The notes below the pieces were generated by a model. The model was given only the letters and a program-made list of their open reading frames with translations, did not search any database and was not told where the DNA came from. Positions 33,349 through 42,320 of a stretch of DNA of 64,000 nt are shown here, one piece after another. Location of the stretch: contig NZ_BMEY01000006.1 of NCBI RefSeq assembly GCF_014637405.1, forward strand, positions 145,212-209,211, given 5' to 3'. The stretch is from Ornithinibacillus halotolerans. Its GTDB lineage: Bacteria > Bacillota > Bacilli > Bacillales > Amphibacillaceae. The stretch's first letter is position 1. The number at the start of each line of letters is the position of its first letter. Made by a program: the position numbers and the translations under genes.

Positions 33349-34605
33349 ATGACTTTTATTACTTCTTGGATTGAAAACCTTAATCTCAATCCTACATTAA
33401 CGAACTATCTCATCGTTATCACGAAGATTCTTTTTGTAGCGGTGATAAGTATAATCGCAAACTTTATAACAAAGAAAATTGTCGTTCGTCTAATAACAAA
33501 GATTCTATCTAGAAATCAGTTTAAATGGGATGATGTGTTAATTGAAAGAAAGGTCTTCCATAGACTATCCCATATTGTTCCAGCAATCATTATTTATTCT
33601 TTTGCTGGGGTATTTGGGCCAGATTTTCAAACATTAATTGAAAAGCTGTCCAATGCTTATATTATTATCATTATGATACTAGTCGTTAATGGCATCTTAA
33701 ATGCGATTAATGATATTTATAGAACTTATGAAATTTCAAAAACAAGACCAATCAAAGGATTTATCCAAGTAGGAAATATCGTTGTCGTTGCCATTGGTGC
33801 AATCCTCATGATTGCCAACCTAATTGGTGAAAGTCCAGTAATTTTATTAGGTGGAATTGGTGCATTATCTGCCGTCATCATGTTAGTATTCCAAGATTCT
33901 ATTTTAGGACTTGTGGCGGGGGTTCAGTTAACTACCAATGACATGGTTCGTGTGGGAGATTGGATTGAAATGCCGAAGTATAATGCGGATGGCGATGTCA
34001 TTGATATTACTTTAAATACAGTTAAGGTTCAAAACTTTGATAATACCATTACGATGATTCCTGCTTATGCACTTGTATCCGACTCATTCAAAAACTGGCG
34101 AGGGATGCAGGATGCTGGTGGTAGACGAATTAAACGATCCGTAAATATTGATACAGCTAGTATCGGTTTCTGTACACCAGAAATGATTAGTAAGCTAAAA
34201 AATATTCAAGTCATCGCGGAATATATTGAAAAACGAGAAAAGGAAATTGAAGAATATAATACGGAACATCAAATTAATCGCAGTAATCCTGTTAATGGTC
34301 GAGCAATGACTAATATTGGTGTGTTCCGTGCCTATGTGGAAAATTATTTAAAGCGTCATCCCGGAATCAAGCAGGATATGACGATTATGGTAAGGCAGCT
34401 TGCTCCGACAGAAACAGGCTTGCCACTCGAAATATATGCATTTACGAATGATACGAGATGGGCAGTTTACGAAAGTATCCAGTCTGATATTTTTGACCAT
34501 CTGTATGCAGTAGCACCAGAGTTCGGAATACGAATTTTCCAAAACCCATCTGGCAATGACATGAGAGCAATGGTTGGAGAATTAGACCAGACAAATAATG
34601 AATAA
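33349..34605 (+). CDS. Mechanosensitive ion channel (MscS/YbdG-like)
   Basis: This 418-residue membrane channel of the MscS superfamily has about five transmembrane helices and the pore-lining and beta-domain signature LLGGIGALSAVIMLVFQDSILGLVAGVQLTTNDMVRVGDWIEMP. The long cytoplasmic C-terminus with an insert (about residues 270-330) resembles E. coli YbdG/YnaI-type channels rather than minimal MscS. It releases solutes on hypo-osmotic shock. Monocistronic, with terminator. The ribosome-binding site is GGAGGGG. Confidence 0.87.
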   Translation: MTFITSWIENLNLNPTLTNYLIVITKILFVAVISIIANFITKKIVVRLITKILSRNQFKWDDVLIERKVFHRLSHIVPAIIIYSFAGVFGPDFQTLIEKLSNAYIIIIMILVVNGILNAINDIYRTYEISKTRPIKGFIQVGNIVVVAIGAILMIANLIGESPVILLGGIGALSAVIMLVFQDSILGLVAGVQLTTNDMVRVGDWIEMPKYNADGDVIDITLNTVKVQNFDNTITMIPAYALVSDSFKNWRGMQDAGGRRIKRSVNIDTASIGFCTPEMISKLKNIQVIAEYIEKREKEIEEYNTEHQINRSNPVNGRAMTNIGVFRAYVENYLKRHPGIKQDMTIMVRQLAPTETGLPLEIYAFTNDTRWAVYESIQSDIFDHLYAVAPEFGIRIFQNPSGNDMRAMVGELDQTNNE

Positions 34606-34630
34606 GAAAGAGCAGTAGAATAAAGACTTT

Positions 34631-34668
34631 AAAAAAACCTCTCCAAAGAAATTTGGAAAGGTTTTTTA
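34631..34668. terminator. Bidirectional terminator
   Basis: AAAAAACCTCTCCAAA and ATTTGGAAAGGTTTTTT arms (one mismatch) with a 3-4-nt loop lie between convergent genes. Confidence 0.85.
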
Positions 34669-34676
34669 TTTATTTC

Positions 34677-35384
34677 TTAAGCCAAAACAACCATCAGTAC
34701 TACCGAAACCCCATTAAATAACCCATGAATTATCATAGCTGGATATACAGATTTTGTTTTTTCATATGTCCAAGCGAACACAACACCAGATACAAATGTA
34801 TAAGGTAAAGAATTATAAGTTGGAATATGGACTAGCATAAATATGAAAGAACTAACTAGAATACCATTTAATACACCATACTTTGTCCTTAGCCATCGAT
34901 AAAGAAAACCACGATAAAATATCTCCTCATATATAGGTGAAATAATAGCTGCAGAAACAAATGCTATAAGAATATTAATAGTGGAAAGCCTGGATTGTAC
35001 ACTTTCGGTTTTGTTATTGTCCGTTCCTATATTAAATAAAAACTCTAATATATAAGATAACATTATCGAAATAATAATTAGAAAGACTGTCCACCCAATA
35101 ATATTACCTAGATAACGGATTGGAAATGGTTGTAGACCAACTTCCTTCCAGCCTAACTTCTTTGGCCTTATAGCAATAAAATAAAGTCCACCAATAAATA
35201 TAATGGACATAATAAAACCAGTTAGTGTTCCAGCATATAAATCATTTTGAAAAAAGTTCGTCAATGCATTTTGTAATAAAAATTCAATGAAAAAAGGTAC
35301 TAGAATGAGTACGAGAACAAGCATAGATATGAATTCTTTCCAAGTCCAAGGGATATTTCTGAACAATTCGATTTTTTTATTCAA
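34677..35384 (-). CDS. CPBP-family intramembrane metalloprotease
   Basis: This 235-residue membrane protein has about six helices and the CPBP/Abi motifs: EEIFYRGFLYRWLR (motif 1, EExxxR), FIFMLVHIP (His of motif 2) and IIHGLFNGVS (His/Asn of motif 3). The family includes Rce1-like proteases and bacteriocin-immunity proteins. The TTG start follows AGGAGG at 8-nt spacing. It is divergent from the MerR gene, and its promoter has the 19-bp spacer typical of MerR targets. Confidence 0.85.
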   Translation of the reverse strand: MNKKIELFRNIPWTWKEFISMLVLVLILVPFFIEFLLQNALTNFFQNDLYAGTLTGFIMSIIFIGGLYFIAIRPKKLGWKEVGLQPFPIRYLGNIIGWTVFLIIISIMLSYILEFLFNIGTDNNKTESVQSRLSTINILIAFVSAAIISPIYEEIFYRGFLYRWLRTKYGVLNGILVSSFIFMLVHIPTYNSLPYTFVSGVVFAWTYEKTKSVYPAMIIHGLFNGVSVVLMVVLA

Positions 35385-35418
35385 ACTGATTTCCTCCTAA
35401 ATTAAATATGTTATATTT

Positions 35419-35449
35419 ATTGTAATTGGTGACGTAACGTAACCCGCAA
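35419..35449 (-). promoter_or_regulatory. MerR-type promoter/operator for the CPBP gene
   Basis: On the minus strand, TTGCGG (35449-35444), a 19-nt spacer and TACAAT (35424-35419). The spacer holds the imperfect dyad GGTnACGTnACGTnACC (35428-35444). A long spacer with a central dyad is the hallmark of MerR-activated promoters. It points toward the CPBP gene. Confidence 0.72.
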
Positions 35450-35473
35450 GTACAAATTTTGGAGGAATTTAAT

Positions 35474-36226
35474 ATGCAATATTATACGACAGGAGAAGTT
35501 GCTGAAAAACTGAGTATTTCCGTAAGAACATTGCGCTATTATGATCAAATTGAACTAATGAGTCCTAGCCATAAAGACGATAATGGAAAAAGATTGTATA
35601 GTAATTCTGATTTAATCAATTTAGAAAAGATAACGATTTTAAAAATGTTAAATTTATCATTACGCGATATTAAGAAAGTTCTTTCACAAATTACTACAGA
35701 ACAACTTCTCCGAGCACATTTACAATCACTAGAACAACAAAAGGAAGAATTGGAATCCTCAATTAATAACACGAACACATTGATAAATTTCGTGCATTTA
35801 GAAGGTGAGCTGAAGTGGGAACAGTTAATGTCATTAATTGATGAGGCGAAGAATAGGAAGGTAACGGATTGGAATAAATATTTTAATGAAGAAGAAGAGA
35901 CAAGATTAAAAGAACAATTACCAAAGATGGACAATAATAATAATCAAATTAGAAAATGGATTAATATAATCCGCAGAGTTGAAAATTGTTTAGAGAGAAA
36001 TATGCATCCATCTTCAAAAGAAGCACAAATATTAGCCGAAGATGTATTAATCTTATCTGAAGAATTATTTGGTGGCGATCAAGGGTTAGCGGAGAAGTTT
36101 TATGAAATTAGAAAATCCCAAGAAAAGTCACAGGAGATGAATTTATACCCAGTGGAACCAAGTATAATAGATTATATGGAAAAGGCAATTGAATTTTATG
36201 AGCTGGAAATTTCTAAAAGTATCTAG
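35474..36226 (+). CDS. MerR-family transcriptional regulator
   Basis: This regulator of about 250 residues has the N-terminal MerR winged helix (YTTGEVAEKLSISVRTLRYYDQIELMSPS), a coiled-coil dimerisation helix (about residues 75-115), and a C-terminal helical effector-like domain of the TipAS sort (WNKYFNEEEETRLKEQLP to the end). This class senses drugs or hydrophobic compounds. ATG at 35474 follows GGAGGA. It is divergent from the CPBP protease gene, whose promoter it likely controls. Confidence 0.87.
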   Translation: MQYYTTGEVAEKLSISVRTLRYYDQIELMSPSHKDDNGKRLYSNSDLINLEKITILKMLNLSLRDIKKVLSQITTEQLLRAHLQSLEQQKEELESSINNTNTLINFVHLEGELKWEQLMSLIDEAKNRKVTDWNKYFNEEEETRLKEQLPKMDNNNNQIRKWINIIRRVENCLERNMHPSSKEAQILAEDVLILSEELFGGDQGLAEKFYEIRKSQEKSQEMNLYPVEPSIIDYMEKAIEFYELEISKSI

Positions 36227-36243
36227 TTATTAATTGAAAAAAG

Positions 36244-36272
36244 AGGAAGGAGGATAACCCACCCTCCTTCCT
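36244..36272. terminator. Convergent terminator (MerR gene / mrpG)
   Basis: AGGAAGGAGG and CCTCCTTCCT arms around a 9-nt loop lie between the MerR stop and the mrpG stop. Confidence 0.75.
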
Positions 36273-36641
36273 TTACAATTCTTCTTTTTGTTTCTCATAC
36301 GCTGCAAAATAATCTTTTAACTCATCTTCCGCACTAGTCTCTGTTAGTGGTACTTCATTTCGATAGGCAGCTCGACAAATAACATGAGCCGCAACAGGTG
36401 CAGTAAGAAATACAAACACAATCCCAAGTATTAATCGGATACTGAAATAGCCCTCAGATATAAGGAAATATAGCAGTGTACCGATTAATACAAATAGCAC
36501 TCCAACAGTAGAGGCTTTAGAACCAGCATGGGAACGTGTGTAAACGTCAGGCAATCGTACTAAACCAATGGCACTAATTAAACTTACAATAGTCCCAATG
36601 AAAATTAAGACACCCGCAATGACCTCAGCGCTTTCGTTCAA
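36273..36641 (-). CDS. mrpG: Mrp Na+/H+ antiporter subunit G
   Basis: This subunit of about 122 residues has three transmembrane helices and the conserved IGLVRLPDVYTRSHAGSKASTVGVLFVLIG. It is the last gene of the mrpABCDEFG operon. The TTG at 36641 fits the AAAGAGG site within the mrpF coding end and gives the usual length; longer frames start inside mrpF without signals. MrpG is needed for assembly of the hetero-oligomeric antiporter. Confidence 0.92.
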   Translation of the reverse strand: MNESAEVIAGVLIFIGTIVSLISAIGLVRLPDVYTRSHAGSKASTVGVLFVLIGTLLYFLISEGYFSIRLILGIVFVFLTAPVAAHVICRAAYRNEVPLTETSAEDELKDYFAAYEKQKEEL

Positions 36642-36903
36642 TGACAACACCTCTTTCAAGGAACCTGGCAAATGCTATAGTCCCAATAAACGACAGAATA
36701 CCGATTAATAATATAAGTTCAAAGAATGCATGGGTATCGAGATAAACAGAAAAAATAGCAATACCGGCTATTAGATTGATGCCAATCGCATCAAGTGCTT
36801 GAACTCGGTCAGCACTTGAAGGTCCTTTAATGAGCCTATAAATATTAAATAGAATGGCAATCGTTAGAATAATTAATGATAAAATCATAAAAATATTAAA
36901 CAT
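36625..36903 (-). CDS. mrpF: Mrp Na+/H+ antiporter subunit F
   Basis: This 92-residue subunit with three helices has the family signature YRLIKGPSSADRVQALDAIGINLIAGIAIFSVYLDTHAFFELILLIGILSFIGTIAFARFLERG. It overlaps mrpE by 8 nt and mrpG by about 17 nt. B. subtilis MrpF has also been linked to bile salt (cholate) efflux, from family knowledge only. Confidence 0.95.
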   Translation of the reverse strand: MFNIFMILSLIILTIAILFNIYRLIKGPSSADRVQALDAIGINLIAGIAIFSVYLDTHAFFELILLIGILSFIGTIAFARFLERGVVIERKR

Positions 36904-37381
36904 ATTTTCTCGTCACATCCTTAATGGCCCGTTCAAAAATAATTTGTGATTTGAGGACAGAGTCTTTTGATTCAGGTACATCCATCGCATGTACATATAA
37001 GCTTTTTCCGTCTGGAGTAACCTCCATCACGACTGAACCTGGAGTTAGACAGATGAGTAATGAAATTAATGTTATTTCAATATCACCTTCTAAATCGGTA
37101 TCAATTCGAAATATTCCAGGGGTAATATTAATCTTCGGGCGTAATACTTGCTTGATAACGAGTATTGCAGAACCTAAAAGTTCACGGGCAAACACATAAA
37201 TAAGTTTCAATGCCGCCCACACGAAGAGTATATAAAAGGGCTTATTAAAAAAGCGTCGCATGAAAAATAAAATAATTAAACCTACGATATAGCCACTTAA
37301 GAAACTTAAAAATTTCCACTCGTCTTGGAAAAACATCCAAAGGAAGGCAATAAAGATATTTAATAAAATTTGAAAAGGCAT
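36896..37381 (-). CDS. mrpE: Mrp Na+/H+ antiporter subunit E
   Basis: This 161-residue subunit has two or three N-terminal helices and the conserved cytoplasmic stretch KINITPGIFRIDTDLEGDIEITLISLLICLTPGSVVMEVTPDGKSLYVHAMDVPE. It starts 94 nt after mrpD and overlaps mrpF. It is required for Na+/H+ exchange in characterised Mrp complexes. Confidence 0.95.
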   Translation of the reverse strand: MPFQILLNIFIAFLWMFFQDEWKFLSFLSGYIVGLIILFFMRRFFNKPFYILFVWAALKLIYVFARELLGSAILVIKQVLRPKINITPGIFRIDTDLEGDIEITLISLLICLTPGSVVMEVTPDGKSLYVHAMDVPESKDSVLKSQIIFERAIKDVTRKYV

Positions 37382-37475
37382 AACACACTTCCTTTCTGTT
37401 CAGTTGACTTTTGATAGGTAAGAGGGAAGAATTTAATTAATATTCTGGCTGCGGGCTTGTAGAGAAGCTTCAATA

Positions 37476-38966
37476 TCAAGGAATCTCATTTCCGCCAAAC
37501 ACTGCATCAATATACATTTGTGGATTTAATAGTCCATCAACTGCTAACTCTACATAACCATTAATTAGTTCAGCACCTAATCCAAGACCAATGGTTAATA
37601 CAGTAAGAAAAACGATTGGGATCATAACGCCTTTTGTCGTTCCTTTTTCTTCATCTTCACTTATAATTGTTTCTCCCCAGAATGCATTCATGAATATTTT
37701 AAAGATCGAATAAAGAATCATTAGACTAACGATTAATCCAATTGCACCAAGCCAAAAATATCCTGCCTCAAATGCTCCTCTAGTTATAAAGATTTTTCCT
37801 ATAAATCCACCTAGTGGAGGAATACCAATTAACGATAAAGCTGCAATAAAGAACATCCACCCTAAGTATGGATGGTTACGAATCAATCCACTCATCTCTT
37901 TTAGATTTGAAGTACCAGTTAAATAAATGATCACTCCACCAATAAGGAAAATTAATGATTTGACAATCATGTCATTAATTAAATAATAGATGGAGCCTAA
38001 TGTCCCACTTTCGGTAAAAGCAGCAATTCCTGCTAAAATAAATCCTGTTCCAATAATGACATTATAGGTTAGAATCTTATTAATATCCCAATACCCAACA
38101 GCACCAATTCCACCTAATATTAAAGTCAAAGCAGCTAAAATTCCAATAAACAAATGGGTTACTTCAGGTTCATGGTAGAAGATCAATGTAAACATCCGAA
38201 TAATCGCATAGATACCCACTTTAGTTAATAGTGCTGCAAATACAGCCGAGATAGCTGCTGGTGGTGCGCTGTATGAACCAGGGAGCCAGTAGAATAGAAA
38301 TAATCCAGCTTTAATCCCAAATACTAATAAGAAAAGAATCGCAACAGTTGTGATGAACCCATCTTGCCCAGATTCTGCAATACGAACTGATATATGGGCC
38401 AAATTTAATGTTCCTGTTACTCGGTACATATAGGCAATTCCGATTAAGAAAAAGGCCGAAGATAAAATATTAATAATGACATATTTCATTGTTTCTCTTA
38501 GTTGTTTTTTCTGTCCACCTAAAGATACAAGCACATAGGAAGCTAGTAAAAGCACTTCAAAGAAAACATATAAGTTGAATAAATCCCCAGTTAAAAATGA
38601 TCCATTAACACCTGTAATTAAAAACAAAAACAGTGAATGAAAATAATGATTCTCTCGATTCCTTCCAATTGTTTGAAAAGAAAAGAGTATGCAGCAAAAT
38701 GCAACAACACTAGTTGTCAACACGAGTAAAATAGCAAACATATCAGCTACAAGACCAATTCCAAATGGTGCTTGCCATCCACCTAATTGCAAAGTTTGTG
38801 TACCATTTGCCGAAACTTGATTCATTATTAGGATAGAAATCCCAGTTACAATTGCAAGTGTAATAATAGCAAGCAATCGTTGCAGTCGTATTTGTTTTGG
38901 TAATAGGATAAATATCAATCCAGCTATCAACGGCAAAATAACTGGGAATATTAATAAATTATTCAT
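37476..38966 (-). CDS. mrpD: Mrp Na+/H+ antiporter subunit D
   Basis: This subunit of about 496 residues has 14 helices and is homologous to NuoL/M/N-type proton pump subunits, with the conserved GSFLTGDLFNLYVFFEVLLLASYVLVSLGG and FYWLPGSYSAPPAAISAVFAALLTKVGIYAI (Lys and Glu/His of the ion path). ATG at 38966 is better spaced from AAGGGG than the one at 38972. Its start overlaps the end of mrpC. With MrpA it forms the ion-translocating part. Confidence 0.95.
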   Translation of the reverse strand: MNNLLIFPVILPLIAGLIFILLPKQIRLQRLLAIITLAIVTGISILIMNQVSANGTQTLQLGGWQAPFGIGLVADMFAILLVLTTSVVAFCCILFSFQTIGRNRENHYFHSLFLFLITGVNGSFLTGDLFNLYVFFEVLLLASYVLVSLGGQKKQLRETMKYVIINILSSAFFLIGIAYMYRVTGTLNLAHISVRIAESGQDGFITTVAILFLLVFGIKAGLFLFYWLPGSYSAPPAAISAVFAALLTKVGIYAIIRMFTLIFYHEPEVTHLFIGILAALTLILGGIGAVGYWDINKILTYNVIIGTGFILAGIAAFTESGTLGSIYYLINDMIVKSLIFLIGGVIIYLTGTSNLKEMSGLIRNHPYLGWMFFIAALSLIGIPPLGGFIGKIFITRGAFEAGYFWLGAIGLIVSLMILYSIFKIFMNAFWGETIISEDEEKGTTKGVMIPIVFLTVLTIGLGLGAELINGYVELAVDGLLNPQMYIDAVFGGNEIP

Positions 38967-39297
38967 GTTCATTTCCCCTTAAGTTGTTCATATCGTCCGT
39001 TCCATGTTTTTTGTACGTACGATAGCTTAATACGAGTAAAAAAGCTGTAACTGCAAAGTTAATAACGATTGCCGTTAAAATTAAAGCTTGTGGGACCGCA
39101 TCTGTAAATCCACGATCCGAATTGGATAATAGAGGTGGACCACCTGTTTTTAATCCTCCCATAACAATTATCATAATATTAATTGCGTGACTGATGAGGG
39201 ACAAACCTAAAATTATACGGAGCATTTGATTGGACAGAATTAAATACGTACCAATGGAGAATAGTATTCCAATTACGATTGCCATTAATGATTCCAT
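38959..39297 (-). CDS. mrpC: Mrp Na+/H+ antiporter subunit C
   Basis: This 112-residue, three-helix, NuoK-like subunit has GTYLILSNQMLRIILGLSLISHAINIMIIVMGGLK and the end QALILTAIVINFAVTAFLLVLSYRTYKKHGTD. It overlaps mrpB by 1 nt and mrpD by a few nt, consistent with translational coupling. Confidence 0.95.
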   Translation of the reverse strand: MESLMAIVIGILFSIGTYLILSNQMLRIILGLSLISHAINIMIIVMGGLKTGGPPLLSNSDRGFTDAVPQALILTAIVINFAVTAFLLVLSYRTYKKHGTDDMNNLRGNEHE

Positions 39298-39728
39298 TAC
39301 AACTCATCCTCACTTATGCTCGTTATGATGGTGATAGCTGTCCCTATTACTGCTAGCGCTACCCCAACATCGAATAATACTGCTGTTGCTAGTTCAGTCT
39401 CACCAAAAACAGGTAAATCAAAATATCCAAATGTTTGCTCTAAAAAATTATCCCCGTAAAACATGCCAGCAAGCCCAGTGAAAACAGCAATTAATACACC
39501 TATGGCTGCCATTTTTTTATAATCTATAGGTAAATTACGTTGAATACTCTCAATATCAAAAGAAAGATAGAGGAGGACAATTCCAGCAGCCGTTGTTAAT
39601 CCTCCAATAAATCCACCACCTGGAAAATGGTGTCCTGCCCAAAATAAATCGATCGAAAAGGTGAAAATAATGATAGCAGCTAATTTCGTTACCGTGTGTA
39701 AAATGACATCATTCGCTTTAGGTTTCAT
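39297..39728 (-). CDS. mrpB: Mrp Na+/H+ antiporter subunit B
   Basis: This 143-residue, four-helix subunit has the diagnostic DLFWAGHHFPGGGFIGGLTTAAGIVLLYLSFD and the C-terminal ATAVLFDVGVALAVIGTAITIITSISED. It overlaps mrpA by ATGA and mrpC by 1 nt. Confidence 0.95.
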   Translation of the reverse strand: MKPKANDVILHTVTKLAAIIIFTFSIDLFWAGHHFPGGGFIGGLTTAAGIVLLYLSFDIESIQRNLPIDYKKMAAIGVLIAVFTGLAGMFYGDNFLEQTFGYFDLPVFGETELATAVLFDVGVALAVIGTAITIITSISEDEL

Positions 39729-42115
39729 TGGCTATCATCTCCTTTTGGTCGAAGCTTTATCAATGTATAAACACCAATGCCAGCAATAAATAATACTGCT
39801 ATTTCCAGCATCGTATCAAATCCTCTAAAATCAACGAGAATCGCATTAACAATATTTTTAGCACCAGCTAATTCATAGGCATTCTCAAAGAATTCATTGA
39901 TTGGTGTAAATAACCGATGTCCCGTAGCGACTAATGTCATGATGGTAACAGTTACACCTACTAATATAGATACGATTAAATTCGTAAGTTTAAATTTCAT
40001 TTTCTCTATTCTTTTGCCTAGCTTAGGCAGATGGTAGAAACAGAGTAAAAATAATGCTGTCGTTGCAGTTTCAACAACCATTTGGGTTAAAGCAAGGTCA
40101 GGTGCTCGGAAAATAACAAAAAGCATGACCATAATATAGCCAACCGCTCCTAAAGAAACGATGGCAGTAATTCGATTTGTTGTTAAAAGGGTTGTAAAAG
40201 CTGCAGCAACCATTGCAATTACAATACCAATGTCATAAATGGTGATATATGAATTCGTAGAAAAATCAAATGAAATTCCATCAAAGCCAACTAATGCAAT
40301 AATTAGTACAGAAAATGTAACAATAAAAATATAGAGTAAATAATGACGAATATTACCGGTCATGTAGCGATCTGTTAAAGATACCGATTTCTTTTCCATA
40401 TTTTCTAACCCTGACATATATAAGCTATTAATACTTAATTGGTCAGGAAATACACGAAAAATAATGGTCCATCTCTTAATGGAGAAGAAGAGTAACAAAC
40501 CAAAAACAATGACTCCAATCGTCATCCAAAGTTCCGTTCCAAATCCATGCCACGCTATAATTTCAAACGCAGGTACCTCCGCGGAGAGGGTTGCATATAG
40601 AGCAGGATTTAAAAGATACTTTCCTATTAAATTAGGGAAGAAGAAAACAAACACGACAAGTAAACCTAAAATTATTGGTGGGATAAGCATCCCGATAGGT
40701 GCTTCGTGTACTTTTTCTTTTGGAAGCCGACTTTGATTCAATTCACCTAAAAATGGTTTTACTAATAGAATGAAACAATAAATGAAAGTAAATACACTTG
40801 CTACCCAGGCAACAACAGGAAAGATGCTCGTTAGCCATTCTAAACTAAACATATTCACTTCTGTTGCACGTAGCATTCCTGTAAAGAACATTTCTTTACT
40901 TAAGAAACCGTTAAAAGGTGGTAATCCAGCCATAGCTAGACTTCCGATTAATGCAATCGTAAATGTGGCTGGCATAATAGCCATCAACCCACCTAATCGC
41001 CTAATATCGCGAGTACCTGTTTCATGGTCAATGATTCCAACAACCATAAATAATGCGCCTTTAAATGTTGCATGATTAAATAAATGAAACAGTGCAGCAA
41101 ATAGTGCAAATGCATAGAATGTTTGTGCTTCACCGTTTGTATAGTAAAGGGCAGCCGATCCAACCCCTAGTAAACTCATTATCAAACCTAATTGACTAAT
41201 AGTAGAAAATGCAAGTAATGCTTTCAGGTCCGTCTGCCTTACTGCACGGAACGAGCCGTACATTAGTGTGACTAAGCCAATTCCACTAACTAGCCAAAAC
41301 CATGTTGCACTTCCACCAAAAATAGGCGTCATTCGAGCAACTAGATAAATACCTGCTTTTACCATCGTTGCGGAGTGTAAATAGGCACTAACAGGTGTTG
41401 GTGCTTCCATCGCATCGGGTAACCAAATACTGAACGGGAACTGAGCAGACTTCGTAAAGGCTCCGATTAAAATTAGAATTAATGCAGGAATGAAAAGACT
41501 ACTTTCCTTTATTATTCCAACATTAGCAATCATTTCTCTAATGCTATAAGTGTCTGCAATAATGGAAAGAATGATTAGACCAGCTAACATAGCCAGTCCA
41601 CCAAATACGGTGATAATCATCGCTTTCAATGCACCAGCACGTGATTTTTTTCGTTCATACCAATACGCGATGAGTAAGAAAGAAGAAACACTAGTTAGTT
41701 CCCAAAGTGTATAAAGTACTAATACATGATCCGAACTTACAAGTCCGAGCATTGCCCCCATGAATAGTAAAAGGTAAATATAAAAATTGTGTAATGCCTC
41801 ACGGTTTTTATCCATATAAAAGATGGAATAGACAACGACTAAAGTTCCAACTCCACTAATAATTAACCCGAATAAAAGTGCTAATCCATCCATATATATA
41901 TCAAAATTAATACCCAATGAAGGAATCCAAGGCATAGAAAATGCATGATAATTTCCCTTTGAAATAGATGGAATGAACAATAGATAATTAATAAAAATAA
42001 ATAATGGAACAAAAACAACTATCCATCCTAAGTGAATATTAAGTTTTTTATAAATAAAGGGAATAAAGATACATGCAAGAAATGGTAGTAAAATTAAAAA
42101 GTGCAAAAAGCTCAA
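39725..42115 (-). CDS. mrpA: Mrp Na+/H+ antiporter subunit A
   Basis: This large subunit of about 796 residues and about 21 helices joins a NuoL-like antiporter domain (LVLYTLWELTSVSSFLLIAYWYERKK, FPFSIWLPDAMEAPTPVSAYLHSATMVKAGIYLVAR) to a C-terminal MrpB-like domain (FRAPDLALTQMVVETATTALFLLCFYHLP). It is the first gene of the operon. The TTG at 42115 gives proper spacing from AGGGA; the GTG at 42124 would leave none. The operon gives Na+ resistance and alkaline pH homeostasis. Confidence 0.95.
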   Translation of the reverse strand: MSFLHFLILLPFLACIFIPFIYKKLNIHLGWIVVFVPLFIFINYLLFIPSISKGNYHAFSMPWIPSLGINFDIYMDGLALLFGLIISGVGTLVVVYSIFYMDKNREALHNFYIYLLLFMGAMLGLVSSDHVLVLYTLWELTSVSSFLLIAYWYERKKSRAGALKAMIITVFGGLAMLAGLIILSIIADTYSIREMIANVGIIKESSLFIPALILILIGAFTKSAQFPFSIWLPDAMEAPTPVSAYLHSATMVKAGIYLVARMTPIFGGSATWFWLVSGIGLVTLMYGSFRAVRQTDLKALLAFSTISQLGLIMSLLGVGSAALYYTNGEAQTFYAFALFAALFHLFNHATFKGALFMVVGIIDHETGTRDIRRLGGLMAIMPATFTIALIGSLAMAGLPPFNGFLSKEMFFTGMLRATEVNMFSLEWLTSIFPVVAWVASVFTFIYCFILLVKPFLGELNQSRLPKEKVHEAPIGMLIPPIILGLLVVFVFFFPNLIGKYLLNPALYATLSAEVPAFEIIAWHGFGTELWMTIGVIVFGLLLFFSIKRWTIIFRVFPDQLSINSLYMSGLENMEKKSVSLTDRYMTGNIRHYLLYIFIVTFSVLIIALVGFDGISFDFSTNSYITIYDIGIVIAMVAAAFTTLLTTNRITAIVSLGAVGYIMVMLFVIFRAPDLALTQMVVETATTALFLLCFYHLPKLGKRIEKMKFKLTNLIVSILVGVTVTIMTLVATGHRLFTPINEFFENAYELAGAKNIVNAILVDFRGFDTMLEIAVLFIAGIGVYTLIKLRPKGDDSQ

Positions 42116-42178
42116 AAAACCCACTCCCTATTGAAATATAAGAAAAATTTATTAAAATAATTGTTTACATTAATACCA

Positions 42179-42208
42179 TTGACTGTTTTAAGGGCATAAT
42201 GATATAGT
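42179..42208 (+). promoter_or_regulatory. Candidate sigma-A promoter for the universal-stress gene
   Basis: TTGACT (42179-42184), an 18-nt spacer and TATAGT (42203-42208) lie about 110 nt before the start codon in the mrp-usp divergent gap. Confidence 0.5.
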
Positions 42209-42320
42209 CATACATAGTTTCAATCTAAAGCTATTTTTTATTTATAGAATCATACTACTTACGTAATAAAATATAAAAAAACAACCATAGTTTTTTTAAA
42301 AATTTTGAGGTGAATATATT

